A stretch of 43,872 nt of DNA from assembly GCF_001657475.1 (NCBI RefSeq), contig NZ_LXEY01000114.1, forward strand, positions 1 through 43,872, read 5' to 3'. The notes under the pieces are model-generated. The model was not told where the DNA came from. It saw only the letters and a program-made list of their open reading frames with translations, and did not search any database. Below, one piece after another: positions 43,350-43,872 of the stretch. This DNA is from Enteractinococcus helveticum. Lineage in GTDB: Bacteria; Actinomycetota; Actinomycetes; Actinomycetales; Micrococcaceae. Made by a program: the position numbers and the translations under genes. The stretch's first letter is position 1; every line of letters begins with the position of its first letter.

Positions 43350-43802
43350 ATGGAGACGGTTGAACAGGCGTTAACGGAACAAACCCTAGCCCTGTGGGCG
43401 ACCCTAGGTTCCTTCATTGTGGGCTTTGGCACCGCAGTCATCGTCTTTTGGGACCAAATTCGTCCGTTTGCCGGTGACGGCTCAATCATCGTGCCGGCGG
43501 CCTTGATCTCCGCACTTATCGCTGCCGCAGCATTTATCCTCAGCTCGTATCTGCACCGTGCAGGGGAAACCCAATTCATGCCGCTGTGGCAAACCTTGAT
43601 CTCGCATTTCTCATTTGTCGCCGTAACAATCGCCTTTGGTGGGGTCACCGGGCTCAGCGTGCTGCTCGTTGGCCAGCTGCTTGGTTCCGGGCTGCCTGGA
43701 CTGGAGCTGGGGCCCATCGGTGGTGGTTTAGTGGCTCATCGTAAAAGTGAGTGTATTTTGTTTCTGAATCCACCGGTGTCCAGCAGTGCTCGGGTGATGT
43801 AA
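43350..43802 (+). pseudogene. Membrane protein gene truncated by an insertion sequence
   Basis: The open frame codes for 150 aa. Residues 1-127 are native: three hydrophobic segments (about 12-32, 45-65 and 82-105) ending LPGLELGPIGGGL. From about residue 128 the frame reads into the end of an ISL3-type element, giving a tail (HRKSECILFLNPP) unlike a membrane protein. The original gene presumably continued beyond the insertion. I do not recognise its family. It may still be expressed as a chimeric protein. Confidence 0.7.
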
Positions 43803-43872
43803 TGGGCGAGGTTTCTGAAGCCCAGGGCGGTGCCGCGCAGGTGTTCGATTCTGCCGTTGATGGCTTCGGTGG
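43733..43872 (-). mobile_element. ISL3-family insertion sequence, one end only
   Basis: From about 43733 the DNA changes to an IS end (GGCTCATCGTAAAAGTGAGT) just outside a transposase C-terminus. The rest of the element, its other terminal repeat and the target duplication are beyond the window. The end is an estimate because no second copy is present for comparison. Confidence 0.75.
43736..43872 (-). CDS. ISL3-type transposase, C-terminal fragment
   Basis: Forty-five codons are readable on the minus strand to the TGA at 43738-43736. The protein reads EAINGRIEHLRGTALGFRN, then LAHYITRALLDTGGF and HSLLR at the end. These are the terminal residues of DDE transposases of the ISL3 family (the glutamate in EAINGRIE follows the catalytic triad region). 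The gene runs off the right edge, so its integrity is unknown. Confidence 0.82.
   Translation of the reverse strand, partial: TEAINGRIEHLRGTALGFRNLAHYITRALLDTGGFRNKIHSLLR

Noticed and set aside
1..43872. CRISPR arrays, rRNA genes, integrated elements other than the ISL3 end, replication origin
   Set aside because: I saw no regularly spaced repeats, no rRNA sequence, no integrase or attachment repeats at either tRNA gene and no DnaA-box cluster.

Overview
This is a chromosomal segment of a moderate-GC actinobacterium. Gene order and protein sequences (dapB, pnp-rpsO-ribF-truB-rbfA-infB-ylxR-nusA-rimP, proS, rseP-cdsA-frr-pyrH-tsf-rpsB, dnaG-dgt-dusB) point to the order Micrococcales, most likely Micrococcaceae. 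A Yaniella- or Enteractinococcus-like genus is my inference from the base composition and was not tested. Nearly all of the left 26 kb is read from the minus strand and holds conserved translation, RNA-processing and envelope genes.

Layout. 1-12.7 kb: dapB (cut by the edge), pnp, rpsO, a SAM methyltransferase, ribF, two small membrane proteins, truB, rbfA, infB, ylxR, nusA, rimP. 12.8-13.5 kb: an anchored DUF4439-like protein on the plus strand. 13.5-21.6 kb: proS, two lipoproteins, a GNAT enzyme, the site-2 protease rseP, a DivIVA-repeat protein, cdsA, frr. dxr, ispG and rlmN, usually interleaved here in relatives, are absent. 21.6-25.8 kb: pyrH, tsf, rpsB and, just upstream, a second complete rpsB-like gene. 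Its S2 body is fused to a tandem PepSY-like acidic domain. 26-31.3 kb: an M23 peptidase, two glycosyltransferases around a CAT-anticodon tRNA, a CDP-alcohol phosphatidyltransferase, a Holin-X-like membrane protein and a displaced DUF503 gene. 31.6-36.7 kb: tRNA-Asn, a small lipoprotein, dnaG, a PepSY-like lipoprotein and two tandem sirtuins. 36.7-43.9 kb: dgt, dusB, a CPBP protease, a luciferase-like oxidoreductase, a medium-chain acyl-CoA synthetase, and a membrane protein cut by an ISL3-type insertion sequence that runs off the right edge.

The most unusual feature is the S2 paralogue with its PepSY-like tail (24642-25817). The tail is clearly related to the exported domain of the lipoprotein at 34411-35007. 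That lipoprotein shares its signal peptide with the smaller lipoprotein on the other side of dnaG, and the two genes end in similar hairpins. Together these suggest a lineage-specific family of acidic PepSY-like modules, one copy of which became attached to a ribosomal protein. All functional readings of this are inference.
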